Below are positions 56,190 to 64,000 of a stretch of DNA of 64,000 nucleotides, one piece after another (position 1 is the first letter of the stretch; every line of letters starts with the position of its first letter). The notes beneath the pieces are model-generated. The model did no database searches, was not told the DNA's origin, and saw only the letters and a list, made by a program, of their open reading frames with translations. Location: contig NZ_CP020046.1 in NCBI RefSeq assembly GCF_002028405.1, forward strand, positions 496,001 through 560,000. Reading direction: 5' to 3'. Source of the stretch: Thiomonas intermedia (GTDB lineage: Bacteria > Pseudomonadota > Gammaproteobacteria > Burkholderiales > Burkholderiaceae_C). A program made the translations under genes and the position numbers.

Positions 56190-57083
56190 ATGCGCATTCT
56201 TGTCACCGGAGCATCTGGCTGGATCGGCTCCGCCAGCGTGTCCGAACTTCTGTCGGCCGGGCACGACGTGCTGGGCCTGGCCCGATCTGACGCCGCGGCC
56301 GCGACCATCGACGGGCTGGGCGCCGAGCCCGTCCGCGGTTCATTGGAAGATTTGGAGGGACTGCGCCGCATCACGGCGCGCGTCGAAGGGGTCGTGCACC
56401 TGGGCTACGTCCACGACTTCTCGCGTATGGAAGCGGCCGCACAGACCGATCGTGCCGCGATCGAAGTCTTCGCCGAAGGGCTGGTCGGCACAGGCGGCCC
56501 TTTGCTGATCGCCTCGGGCACGCTGGGACTGGCCGCTGGCCGACCCGGCACCGAGCTGGACCGCCCCGATCCCGCGCTTCACCCCCGCCTGCGCAACGCG
56601 GCCTATACCCTGGACCTGGCCTCTCGCGGCGTGCGCAGCATGGTCGTGCGGTTCGCTCCGACCGTGCACGGTGCCGGTGGGGACCATGGGTTTATGGCGG
56701 TGCTGTCGCGCATCGCACGGGAGGGCGGCATCTCGGCCTATTTGGGCGAAGGTCTGAACCGATGGGCGGCCGTGCATCGACTGGATGCCGCCAAGCTGGT
56801 CCAGTTGGCGGTCGACAAGGCGCCAGCCGGCTCGGTATGGCACGCCGTCGCCGAAGAAAGCCTTGCCACGCGCGACATCGCTCAGGCTCTTGGCCACTAC
56901 CACCATCTTCCCGTGGCCAGCATTCCCACGAATCAAGCCAAGGCGCACTTCGACTGGATCGGCATGTTCTTCGGCATGGATGCTCCTGCCTCCAATGCGA
57001 TCACCCGCGACCGGCTCGGCTGGGCACCCAGCCATCCCACGCTGATGGAAGACATCGCCGCGGGACACTACCCCGGGCATTGA
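56190..57083 (+). CDS. Extended SDR (NAD-dependent epimerase/dehydratase family) oxidoreductase
   Basis: 297 residues from MRILVTGASGWIGSASVSELLSAGH with AAGGA upstream. The Rossmann GxxGxxG is at residues 7-13. The usual SDR YxxxK is not obvious: the region reads RNAAYTLDLASRGV, so the active site may be altered. Substrate unknown; TetR control suggests response to a xenobiotic or small ligand. Confidence 0.85.
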   Translation: MRILVTGASGWIGSASVSELLSAGHDVLGLARSDAAAATIDGLGAEPVRGSLEDLEGLRRITARVEGVVHLGYVHDFSRMEAAAQTDRAAIEVFAEGLVGTGGPLLIASGTLGLAAGRPGTELDRPDPALHPRLRNAAYTLDLASRGVRSMVVRFAPTVHGAGGDHGFMAVLSRIAREGGISAYLGEGLNRWAAVHRLDAAKLVQLAVDKAPAGSVWHAVAEESLATRDIAQALGHYHHLPVASIPTNQAKAHFDWIGMFFGMDAPASNAITRDRLGWAPSHPTLMEDIAAGHYPGH

Positions 57084-57128
57084 GCTTTGGGGGCTGGCAT
57101 CGGCCCCCGGCCCCCTCGCCCACGCGGC

Positions 57129-57575
57129 CTATCCCGCCAGTTGTTCCTGCACAGCTCGCCGAAACTGCATGGGCGCCGCGATGCGATGGAAGGGGTCATG
57201 CGTGCCGCCGGTGCCGATCACGGACACCGATCCGAAGTTGAACACGCGCCCCACAAGGCCCTGGTCCACGCTGATGCTCTCCACCTTGTTCAGCACAATT
57301 TCCACCGAGGTGCGCCGGACCAGTCCGACCTTCATGATGACGCGCTTGTTCGTCACCCCGAACTCGGAGGTCGTGTAGCGGATCAAGGCTTTGATCCCGC
57401 CATACAACCCGACCAAAAGCACCGCAACCCCCGCCAGCGCGACACCGCCACCGAAAACAAAAGTCGCAAGCCCCGCAAGCACCAGCACCGTGGGCGCAAT
57501 GAACACGGTGCGGCTGAGGTAAGCCCGGTGCAGCAGCTGTTCGTTGGTCAGCAGGTTTCGATCGATGTAACTCAT
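57129..57575 (-). CDS. Membrane protein with bacterial PH domain (YdbT-like)
   Basis: 148 residues. SYIDRNLLTNEQLLHRAYLSR is followed by two membrane segments (about 23-42 and 44-60) and a bPH2 domain TTSEFGVTNKRVIMKVGLVRRTSVEIVLNKVESISVDQ. Function unknown. Convergent with the SDR gene; a GGGGGC/GCCCCC hairpin lies between them at 57089-57108. Confidence 0.85.
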   Translation of the reverse strand: MSYIDRNLLTNEQLLHRAYLSRTVFIAPTVLVLAGLATFVFGGGVALAGVAVLLVGLYGGIKALIRYTTSEFGVTNKRVIMKVGLVRRTSVEIVLNKVESISVDQGLVGRVFNFGSVSVIGTGGTHDPFHRIAAPMQFRRAVQEQLAG

Positions 57576-57808
57576 CCATGTCCTCAGGTGGAGACGGGCT
57601 CGCGGACTGGAATGACCTCAATTCGCCACGCCGGGGGCAGGTCCAGAGGCCATGGGCCCAGGCTCGACCTCTCATCGCTCGTCGTCGAGAGGCCCGTTCA
57701 AGGCGTGCATTTTCATTGGCGGGCCACGCCCGATGAAGATGAGCACTACGTCTACGCTATAACCCTCTAACGCCGCCCTCACGTATCCATCTGCAAACCG
57801 TTCGTAAA

Positions 57809-58714
57809 TCAAAGTCCAATTTGGCGGTTGGCTTCTCTCAATATATCGATAAACGCGCGCAGTGCGGACGGAACGTGACGATGGCCTGGATAGTAGAGCA
57901 TCAGACCGGGCAGTGGTGGACACCAGTCCTCCAATACGGTCACAAGCCGACCTGATGCCAGCAGGTCGCGTCCGAAAATCTCGGGGACATATGCGATGCC
58001 GAGCCCATTGGACGCGGCTTGAGTCATCAGCTCGTTATCATCCAGCGTCAGTAAACCGGGTACATCTACCGACGATTCCTCTCCACATCGGCTGAATTCC
58101 CAGCGGTAGCGCTTTCCGCTCGGCAGCCGCTGACGGATACAGACATGCTGGCGAAGGTCGTCAGGCGTGGTCAGGGTTCCCCGACCGGCCAAATAGGCTG
58201 GCGAAGCGAGCGCGAGGAAGCGGACACTGCCCCCGACTGGCACGGCGATCATGTCCTGCGGCACGGCTTCGGCGAGCCGGACCCCTGCATCGAAACCTGC
58301 TTCCACGATATCGATAAGGCGACCTTCGGATACAAGATCAAGTTCCACCTTCGGATGCTGCGTCATAAAGCGCGGAACGACCTGAGACAGTAGAAACTGC
58401 GCGCCGCTTTTGTTGGCATTGATCCGCAATCGCCCACCGGCCTCGCCGCGTTCATCGGCAAGGCCATCCAGCGCCATATCGAAATCCCGTAGAACCGGGA
58501 TCATGCGTTCCAGCAGGCGCGTGCCGGCCTCGGTGGGCGAGACGCTTCGGGTCGTGCGGTTGAGCAGCCTGACACCCAGAGTCCGTTCCAGCCCGATCAT
58601 GGCATGGCTGAGAGCCGATCGCGACACCCCCAGCGCATCGCCAGCTTTCCGAAAGCTGCGGTGATGGGCAATGGCGGCGAATGCTTCGACGTCGTTGAGG
58701 GTCGGCTTTGACAT
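57809..58714 (-). CDS. LysR-family transcriptional regulator
   Basis: 301 residues. N-terminal HTH DVEAFAAIAHHRSFRKAGDALGVSRSALSHAMIGLERTLGVRLLNRTTRSVSPTEAG, then a substrate-binding domain of the AaeR/DmlR-like group. It is divergent from the SDR gene at 58811, the classic LysR target arrangement. The 233-bp gap 57576-57808 downstream holds nothing I recognise. Confidence 0.94.
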   Translation of the reverse strand: MSKPTLNDVEAFAAIAHHRSFRKAGDALGVSRSALSHAMIGLERTLGVRLLNRTTRSVSPTEAGTRLLERMIPVLRDFDMALDGLADERGEAGGRLRINANKSGAQFLLSQVVPRFMTQHPKVELDLVSEGRLIDIVEAGFDAGVRLAEAVPQDMIAVPVGGSVRFLALASPAYLAGRGTLTTPDDLRQHVCIRQRLPSGKRYRWEFSRCGEESSVDVPGLLTLDDNELMTQAASNGLGIAYVPEIFGRDLLASGRLVTVLEDWCPPLPGLMLYYPGHRHVPSALRAFIDILREANRQIGL

Positions 58715-58767
58715 TGGTGAATGGCTTACACGATATCATCCCATATTGGCTATCTTATATCACCAAT
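58713..58767. promoter_or_regulatory. Inverted repeat in the LysR-SDR intergenic region
   Basis: ATTGGTGA (58713-58720) and TCACCAAT (58760-58767) are perfect inverted copies 39 bp apart, with AT-rich DNA containing GATATC and CTTATATC between them. They flank the control region of the divergent pair and may bind the LysR protein. Confidence 0.45.
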
Positions 58768-58810
58768 CGTCCTGCGCTACCTTCCTGTTCTCGCAACGAA
58801 AGGTATATTC

Positions 58811-59653
58811 ATGAGCAAGACATGGTTCATCACCGGAGCATCCTCCGGACTCGGCTACCAAATGACAGAACAAGTGCTGGCGCGCGGTAACCGGGTCATC
58901 GGAGCGGTGCGTCGCCCGGATGCTTTGGTCGATCTGCAGCGCCAGTATGGCAACAGGCTCGCGGTGGCGACGCTGGACCTCATCGATACAAGCAGCATTC
59001 GGGCGGCTGTTGATCACGCTTTCCAGAGCGCGAGCAGGATCGACGTCATCGTAAGCAACGCTGGCTACGGCCTCGTCGGCGCGGCCGAGGAAGTGACCGA
59101 CGGCCAGATCGACCGGCAGATCGCGACCAATCTCACCGGCTCTATCCAACTCATTCGCGCAGTCTTACCGCATCTGCGCCGCCAGGGCGGCGGGCGGATC
59201 GTTCAGGTTTCGTCCGAGGGCGGCCAGATCGCTTACCCCAATTTCAGTCTATACCATGCCACCAAATGGGGAATCGAGGGCTTCATCGAGGCGGTAGCTC
59301 AAGAGGTTGCGTCATTCGGAATCGATTTCATCATTGCCGAACCCGGACCGACCGCGACCAATTTTGGAGCCGGGTTGGTCCACGCCGATCCGATGACCGC
59401 GTATGACGACACGCCGGCTGGGGAAGTTCGACGCGCCGTGAGCAGTGGAAGCTTCGTTCTCAAGGGGGACGCGGGACGAACCGCCGCTGCTATGATCGCG
59501 GCCGCGGATGAAGCAAAACCTGCGTTGCGGCTCGCCCTGGGAAGCACCGCCTACAATTCGATTTCGCAAGCGCTGTCGCAACGCCTGGCCGCCATCCAAG
59601 CCCAGCGCGCTGTGGCATTCTCCGCAGATCGGGATTTGCAACGAACTCTCTGA
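58811..59653 (+). CDS. Classical short-chain dehydrogenase/reductase
   Basis: 280 residues from MSKTWFITGASSGLGYQM with AAAGG upstream; the longer frame upstream lies in the control region. Cofactor motif TGASSGLG, NAG at VSNAGYG, and catalytic YHATK with Ser in QVSSEGG. Oxidoreductase of unknown substrate, probably controlled by the divergent LysR gene. Confidence 0.93.
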   Translation: MSKTWFITGASSGLGYQMTEQVLARGNRVIGAVRRPDALVDLQRQYGNRLAVATLDLIDTSSIRAAVDHAFQSASRIDVIVSNAGYGLVGAAEEVTDGQIDRQIATNLTGSIQLIRAVLPHLRRQGGGRIVQVSSEGGQIAYPNFSLYHATKWGIEGFIEAVAQEVASFGIDFIIAEPGPTATNFGAGLVHADPMTAYDDTPAGEVRRAVSSGSFVLKGDAGRTAAAMIAAADEAKPALRLALGSTAYNSISQALSQRLAAIQAQRAVAFSADRDLQRTL

Positions 59654-59778
59654 AACGCGAGTTCCGTCGCCATGTGGAGCAACGGGTCTCGGGCCATAGA
59701 GGTGGCTCGGTTCCTTTGAACACGCGGCAGCGATTGCTTAAGTGGATGGGCTGCGGGTTCGTGTGCCGTGGTGCGGGG

Positions 59779-60645
59779 TTAGCCCGATTTGCGGGCGTCC
59801 CGGTTATCAGTGCCCAGCAGCGTCTGCATCCTTGCCTGTAGCGCTTCCGTCAGCGCGGCACGCCCTTCGCCGTTGCTGTGATAGAGGATATAGCGCAGGT
59901 GTCGAAGGTCGAACGGAATATCGTGCTCGCTCTGCGTGATGAGAATCACCTCACGCCCCAGCGTATGGGCAATGCCAGCCTCGTAGAACACGTTCGGATT
60001 CCGGCCCGAGCAGTCGCAGATCACGATTCTGGAGCGGTCGATCAGTGCAACCACATCCTGAATGATCGCGGCGTTCTCCCAGATGTCGTCGGCTCGCCTA
60101 CAACGAAGACCCGCATTGCTTGAGGCTTGCTGAATGGCCTCATACACGGCATTGAACCCCGCATCGAACGGCATCATGGCTGACGCCAGCGTAGGCTCAA
60201 TGTTCTCGTGTTCAGGGATTTGGAAGACGGACGGGCGCTGCCTGCAGGGTCGCACGTTTCGCAGCAGGAACCGATAAAGATCCACGTCCTTCACTGCCCA
60301 ATGGTTCCTCGAAAACTCGAAGTCATGGGGCATGTGCAGCTCTGCACAGTTCGCGTAGAGCATGCTGTTTTGCAGCGGAGGCACTTCCGTGTCGATGCTG
60401 ATCTCTAGGGACACATCCCTGCCGACGATACGCGCCCGGTTGATCTGGCCGACATAGGCGGTTTCTGTGGTGGTGCCTTCTTCGCAGAACAGGCACGGTA
60501 GAGCGGTGAGTCGATCAAGCAGAGGATTGCCACCTTCCCGGAACTGCTCGGTAATGTGGTCATCTGTGTATTCGAACATCCGCCCCATTGGAACGGTGAG
60601 CCTGCCTGACGGCCAATCGGCGTTGAACATCAAGAGATTGAACAT
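59779..60645 (-). CDS. Orphan two-domain protein with TIR/nucleoside 2-deoxyribosyltransferase-like C-terminus
   Basis: 288 residues from the ATG at 60645 (a TTG four codons earlier is possible). The N-terminal 135 residues are not recognised; they include RNHWAVKDVDLYRFLL. The C-terminal half has MMPFDAGFNAVYEAIQQASSNAGL, DDIWENAAIIQDVVALIDRSRIVICDCSGRNPNVFYEAGIAHTLGREVILITQ; NPNVFYEAG with Glu222 matches the catalytic Glu position of deoxyribosyltransferase and TIR-like nucleotide hydrolases. It starts 38 bp after the tRNA-Ser 3' end, at a probable integration site. A stand-alone defence or nucleotide-sensing role is possible but not shown. Confidence 0.7.
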   Translation of the reverse strand: MFNLLMFNADWPSGRLTVPMGRMFEYTDDHITEQFREGGNPLLDRLTALPCLFCEEGTTTETAYVGQINRARIVGRDVSLEISIDTEVPPLQNSMLYANCAELHMPHDFEFSRNHWAVKDVDLYRFLLRNVRPCRQRPSVFQIPEHENIEPTLASAMMPFDAGFNAVYEAIQQASSNAGLRCRRADDIWENAAIIQDVVALIDRSRIVICDCSGRNPNVFYEAGIAHTLGREVILITQSEHDIPFDLRHLRYILYHSNGEGRAALTEALQARMQTLLGTDNRDARKSG

Positions 60646-60683
60646 CGGCGATTCCAACCAGCGGGCTTGATTTCTTGTTGTGA

Positions 60684-60773
60684 TGGCGGTGGGTCAGGGA
60701 TTCGAACCCTGGAAGGACTTACATCCTTGCTAGTTTTCAAGACTAGTGCATTCAACCGCTCTGCCAACCCACC
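60684..60773 (-). tRNA. tRNA-Ser (anticodon UGA)
   Basis: 90 bases including an encoded CCA. Acceptor GGTGGGT pairs with ACCCACC, anticodon stem CTAGT/ACTAG with loop CTTGAAA (anticodon TGA), a long variable arm AAGGATGTAAGTCCTT typical of class II tRNAs, and T arm CAGGG-TTCGAAT-CCCTG. All arms pair well, so it should be functional. Confidence 0.95.
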
Positions 60774-60787
60774 TAATTCTGTGATGT

Positions 60788-60813
60788 GCTAAGAATCTGC
60801 TAAACGGCGCTAA
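60788..60813. repeat. Three phased GCTAA repeats between tRNA-Ser and the tRNA fragment
   Basis: GCTAA at 60788, 60799 and 60809, spaced 11 and 10 bp, so all on one DNA face. Such short phased repeats next to a tRNA resemble integrase arm-type sites or binding sites of a small regulator. Confidence 0.4.
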
Positions 60814-60888
60814 AGCTACTGCCGGGAGAGTCTTTGCAACACGTTGTTTTTAATGTACTTTCCGTTGCCCGCGTATGGTCGGAACGCA

Positions 60889-60930
60889 AGTTTTCAAGAC
60901 CGGTGCAATCGACCACTCTGCCACGCTTCC
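60889..60930 (-). pseudogene. Truncated tRNA-Ser, 5' half only (broken at the anticodon loop)
   Basis: Minus strand begins GGAAGCGTGGCAGAGTGG and runs to GTCTTGAAAACT, a normal 5' half of a second tRNA-Ser(UGA). It aligns without gaps over 42 bases with the intact tRNA and shares an identical 12-mer AGTTTTCAAGAC (60889-60900 and 60732-60743, plus-strand reading). Past this core there is no variable arm, T arm or acceptor 3' strand. Homology stops exactly at the shared core, as expected for a recombination junction. Confidence 0.75.
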
Positions 60931-60989
60931 CCATGCTTTGGCTCAACGATGAAGCCAGGGGCAGCATTCTAGCCACGAGCGGAGGGCGC

Positions 60990-62258
60990 TCATTCGGGCA
61001 GGAATAACTCGAGCACGTTGTTCAGCATGTTGAAACCCAGCGGGGTGGTCTGCAGGCGGGTGTCCGGTTCGACCATCAGACGCTGGCTTTGCGCGGCCTG
61101 CAACGCTTGATGAATGGTTGACGGAGGCAGCCCGGTTCGCTCCGTAAACAGTTCTGCGGGTACGCCTTCTCGCAGTCGCAGGGCATTGAGCATGAACTCG
61201 AACGGCAGATCGCGGCGCGCCACCTCGACTTCGGTTTCGACCGCGCTGGCGCGTTCGGCCTGTTCGCTGTAGCGCTGTGGATGGCGCCAACGCGTCTGGC
61301 GCACGATGCGATGCGCAAAGGTGATCTTGGAATGGGCGCCGGCGCCGATGCCAAGATAGTCGCCAAATTGCCAGTAGTTGAGGTTGTGGCGGCAGGAGTG
61401 CCCGGCCGCGGCGTAGGCAGACACTTCATAACGCTGCAACCCCGCTGCTTCGGCCAGATCCGCCACGGCATGCTGCATATCGGCGCCGAGGTCGTCGTCG
61501 GGCAGAGGCGGTGGCTGGCGGGCGAAAAGGGTGTTGGGCTCGAGCGTGAGCTGATAGAGCGAGAGATGCGGCGGCTGATGTGCGAGGGCCTCGATCACAT
61601 CGGCCTTGCAGCCCGCCATGTCCTGCTGAGGCAGAGCGAACATCAGATCGAGATTGAAGCTTGCGAAGTGACGCGCGGCCTCGGCCACCGCGTCGTGCGC
61701 CTGACGCGCATCGTGCACGCGGCCAAGCGCACGCAGGCGGTCATCGTTGAAACTCTGCACGCCGATGGACAGGCGGTTGACGCCCGCCTGTGCGAACGCC
61801 GCGAACCGGTCCTGCTCGAAGGTGCCCGGATTGGCCTCCAGCGTGATTTCGGCATCGGCGACGAGGGGCAACCGGGCGCGCACATCGGTGATCAATTGGT
61901 CGATGGCCTCGGGCGAGAACAGACTGGGCGTGCCGCCCCCGATGAAGACGGAGATGACGCGGCGCCCCCACACCAGAGGCAGCGCCGCATCGAGATCGGC
62001 ACGGAGGGCCGCAAGGTAGGCCTGTTCGGGAATCGCCCCACCCGCCCGCCACTCATGCGAATTGAAGTCGCAATACGGGCACTTCTTGAGACACCACGGC
62101 AGGTGCACATAAAGGCTGAGGGGCGGCAGCGACTGGAACTGCAGGGTGCCGGGTCGCATGTAGTGCGGCAGGGATTGCGCCGCACGCTGAGGTGCCGCAT
62201 CGCCGGGCGCAACGGACGCCGCCCCCGCTTCGACGATTGGAATGTGTTTCGGCTTCAC
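60990..62258 (-). CDS. hemW: Radical SAM heme chaperone HemW
   Basis: 422 residues from a GTG at 62258 (KPKHIPIVEAG), chosen because it follows the rdgB stop; an ATG at 62159 would give 389. SLYVHLPWCLKKCPYCDFNSHEW carries the C-x3-C-x2-C iron-sulfur motif (Cys56, 60, 63), then VFIGGGTPSLFSPEAI and GVNRLSIGVQSFNDDRLRALGR. It inserts heme into respiratory enzymes. Confidence 0.93.
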   Translation of the reverse strand: MKPKHIPIVEAGAASVAPGDAAPQRAAQSLPHYMRPGTLQFQSLPPLSLYVHLPWCLKKCPYCDFNSHEWRAGGAIPEQAYLAALRADLDAALPLVWGRRVISVFIGGGTPSLFSPEAIDQLITDVRARLPLVADAEITLEANPGTFEQDRFAAFAQAGVNRLSIGVQSFNDDRLRALGRVHDARQAHDAVAEAARHFASFNLDLMFALPQQDMAGCKADVIEALAHQPPHLSLYQLTLEPNTLFARQPPPLPDDDLGADMQHAVADLAEAAGLQRYEVSAYAAAGHSCRHNLNYWQFGDYLGIGAGAHSKITFAHRIVRQTRWRHPQRYSEQAERASAVETEVEVARRDLPFEFMLNALRLREGVPAELFTERTGLPPSTIHQALQAAQSQRLMVEPDTRLQTTPLGFNMLNNVLELFLPE

Positions 62259-62271
62259 CAAGACTGCAGCG

Positions 62272-62922
62272 TCAGGTCGAAGACGCCATCCAGCCCCAAT
62301 GCGTGCGCAGAAGGGGCAACAGGGTGTGCAAGGCCTGGCCGCGGTGACTGATGCGATTCTTCTCCTGCGCGTCACATTGCGCCAGGGTGCGGCCATCCGC
62401 CAGAACGAACAGGGGGTCGTAGCCGAAGCCGCCCTGCCCTTGCGCCGCATGGGCGATCTGCCCGATCAGTTCGCCGCGAACGATGAGCGGCTCGGGATCG
62501 GCCGCATGGCGCAGCGCCACCACGATGCTGACAAAGCGCGCAAGGCGCTGCGTCTGGCCCTCCATCTGCTGCAGCAGCAAACGGTTGTTGGCGGCGTCCT
62601 GCGCGGCACGCGGCCCCTCGGTCTGCGGCGCGAAGCGGGCCGAGCGCACGCCCGGCAGTCCACCGAGCGCCTCCACGCACAGGCCCGAATCGTCCGCCAG
62701 TGCGGGAAGGCCCGTGTGGAAACTGGCGTGGCGCGCCTTGGCCAGCGCATTCTCGACAAAGGTCGGATGCGGCTCCTCGGCTTCGGCAAGTTGGAATTCG
62801 CCCTGAGCCTGCACATGGCAACCCAACGGCGCCAACAAGGCCGAGAGCTCGGCGAGCTTGCCCGGATTGCCGGACGCAAGCACGATCTGCCAGGTTCCGG
62901 GCGTCGAGGCGGCCACCCTCAA
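62272..62922 (-). CDS. rdgB: dITP/XTP pyrophosphatase (RdgB/HAM1)
   Basis: Up to 216 residues; the listed TTG overlaps the rph stop as TTGA, and a GTG two codons later is the alternative. [30 protein letters not shown] and [24 protein letters not shown] are diagnostic. It removes deaminated purine nucleotides. Confidence 0.95.
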   Translation of the reverse strand: MRVAASTPGTWQIVLASGNPGKLAELSALLAPLGCHVQAQGEFQLAEAEEPHPTFVENALAKARHASFHTGLPALADDSGLCVEALGGLPGVRSARFAPQTEGPRAAQDAANNRLLLQQMEGQTQRLARFVSIVVALRHAADPEPLIVRGELIGQIAHAAQGQGGFGYDPLFVLADGRTLAQCDAQEKNRISHRGQALHTLLPLLRTHWGWMASST

Positions 62923-63650
62923 ATCTCCAGGGCCTGCCGTTGCAGCGCAACGAGTTCGGCAATGCCGCGCTGCGCCAGATCGATCATGCCGTCGAGCTGC
63001 TGCCGCGAGAACGGCGTGCCCTCAGCCGTGCCCTGCACCTCGATCAAGGCCCCGTCGGCCGTGCCCACCACGTTCATATCGGTATCGCACTGACTGTCCT
63101 CGGCGTAGTCGAGATCGAGACGGTAGTCGTCGCCCAGCAGACCCACCGACACCGCAGCGACCAGCTGGCGCATCGGATTGTGCTGGATGCGGCCCTGCGC
63201 CATGAGCCATTGACAGGCATCCCACGCGGCCACGGCGGCACCCGTGATGGCCGCGGTGCGCGTGCCGCCATCGGCCTGCAACACATCGCAGTCGAGCGTG
63301 ATCTGCCGTTCGCCCAGAGCAGAAAAATCGAACACGGCGCGCAACGACCGGCCGATGAGGCGCTGGATCTCTTCGGTCCGGCCCTGTTGTTTGCCCCGCT
63401 TGGCTTCGCGCTCGCCTCGCGTGTGCGTCGCCCGGGGCAGCATGCCATATTCCGCCGTGACCCAGCCCTGCCCGCTCCCCCGCTTGTGCGGCGGCACGCG
63501 CTCTTCGACCGAAGCGGTGCAGAGCACGCGGGTATGACCAAAGGCCACGAGGACGGACCCTTCCGCATGACGGGTGAAATGACGTTCGATGGCAATGGCA
63601 CGCAGCGCCGAATGCCCGCGACCTTCTCGCGCAGGATGAGTGTTTTGCAT
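62919..63650 (-). CDS. rph: Ribonuclease PH
   Basis: 243 residues. 3'-5' phosphorolytic tRNA maturation. [54 protein letters not shown] and [20 protein letters not shown] are typical. 17 bp after the PP2C gene; rph-rdgB-hemW is a common Burkholderiales order. Confidence 0.97.
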   Translation of the reverse strand: MQNTHPAREGRGHSALRAIAIERHFTRHAEGSVLVAFGHTRVLCTASVEERVPPHKRGSGQGWVTAEYGMLPRATHTRGEREAKRGKQQGRTEEIQRLIGRSLRAVFDFSALGERQITLDCDVLQADGGTRTAAITGAAVAAWDACQWLMAQGRIQHNPMRQLVAAVSVGLLGDDYRLDLDYAEDSQCDTDMNVVGTADGALIEVQGTAEGTPFSRQQLDGMIDLAQRGIAELVALQRQALEI

Positions 63651-63667
63651 GGAGAAAATGAGAAGCG

Positions 63668-64000
63668 TTATTTACGCGCCGCACCCTGTCGGATGGCGGC
63701 GTTGATTTCAGCAATCGAGCGCTCGATGTCGGCGTCGTTCATTTCGTCGACCTGCAGATCGCCCAGATCGCTCTGGATGGTGGACTTGAAGCCGCCCTTC
63801 TGCATAGTCTCGGTTTCGATGCGCAGGGAGGTTTCCAGCTCTTCCGGATCGGCCTCCCATTCGACACCCAACGCCGTGACGTTGTCGGAGTCGGCACCGC
63901 CTTGTCGCAGCGCCATTTCGACCACCTCGGGTACCGCGTCCGAGAGCACCTGCTGGCCGAACTGCCGTACCAGAACCGATTCGGGAATCTGTCCCCAGAG
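63668..64000 (-). CDS. PP2C-type Ser/Thr protein phosphatase, C-terminal part (truncated by window edge)
   Basis: The frame is open from the window end; about 110 residues are visible ([14 protein letters not shown]...). [17 protein letters not shown] is the C-terminal PP2C metal motif with a conserved Asp-Asn pair, followed by a short acidic and helical tail. It dephosphorylates Ser/Thr proteins; the gene precedes rph in many Burkholderiales. Confidence 0.8.
   Translation of the reverse strand, partial: LWGQIPESVLVRQFGQQVLSDAVPEVVEMALRQGGADSDNVTALGVEWEADPEELETSLRIETETMQKGGFKSTIQSDLGDLQVDEMNDADIERSIAEINAAIRQGAARK

Noticed and set aside
60684-60930. Group I intron in a tRNA-Ser anticodon loop
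   Set aside because: Bacterial tRNA introns do sit at the anticodon loop, but no matching 3' exon (CGCTTCC acceptor strand) follows the 5' half, and there is no room or visible core for a group I intron before the intact tRNA.

Overview
The window looks like chromosomal DNA of a high-GC betaproteobacterium of the order Burkholderiales, most likely a Thiomonas-like sulfur/metal chemolithotroph. This rests on gene order (rpsF-priB-rpsR-rplI-dnaB; rpsB-tsf-pyrH-frr-uppS-cdsA-dxr-rseP-bamA-skp-lpxD-fabZ-lpxA-lpxB-rnhB), protein sequence style and two secreted DsrE-like proteins. The genus is an inference. Coding density is high and most genes are housekeeping.

Layout. 1-3710: 3' end of a nonribosomal peptide synthetase (A-PCP-C-PCP, no thioesterase) followed by a JmjC/cupin-type oxygenase. 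3760-7787: rnhA, a YafS-like methyltransferase, gloB and mltD, the same neighbourhood as in E. coli. 7942-11532: CaiB/BaiF CoA-transferase, MAPEG-like membrane protein, and a MctP-type symporter with its DUF3311 partner, closed by a strong terminator. 11731-18892: a secreted DsrE-like protein, then a tightly coupled alaA-hom-thrC-mobB-moeA-moaD-moaE run read on the minus strand (amino acid synthesis fused to molybdenum cofactor synthesis). 19115-30380: Mth938-like protein, one-Cys Bcp, PIN-PhoH ATPase, dnaB, the rpsF operon, divergent ppsA/ppsR, a DegV-like protein and a SpoU methyltransferase. 30395-44849: a roughly 14.5-kb minus-strand run for translation factors, isoprenoid/phospholipid synthesis, lipid A synthesis and outer-membrane assembly. 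45267-50839: DUF3422, rlmB, an ABC ATPase, tesA, mnmH, dusA. 51036-54367: a more AT-rich surface-polysaccharide patch (flippase, GT4 glycosyltransferase, hexapeptide acetyltransferase). 54368-60930: accessory region with a second secreted DsrE-like protein, a TetR/SDR pair with two clear operators, a PH-domain protein, a LysR/SDR pair, an orphan TIR/deoxyribosyltransferase-like protein, an intact tRNA-Ser(UGA) and a truncated second tRNA-Ser. 60990-64000: hemW, rdgB, rph and the C-terminal end of a PP2C phosphatase.

The most unusual observations are: (1) an 84-bp palindromic element inserted in frame and in the same orientation in two unrelated protein genes (NRPS and CoA-transferase), with compensatory changes in its stems; (2) a tRNA-Ser gene cut at the anticodon loop next to a complete tRNA-Ser, with helically phased GCTAA repeats between them, which looks like one end of an integrated element carrying the orphan TIR-like gene; (3) a strong minus-strand terminator with no coding gene in front of it at 54.55 kb, suggesting an unannotated RNA; (4) priB apparently starting with CTG inside a CTGA overlap with rpsF.

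All functional calls are from reading the sequence alone; no database search was possible.
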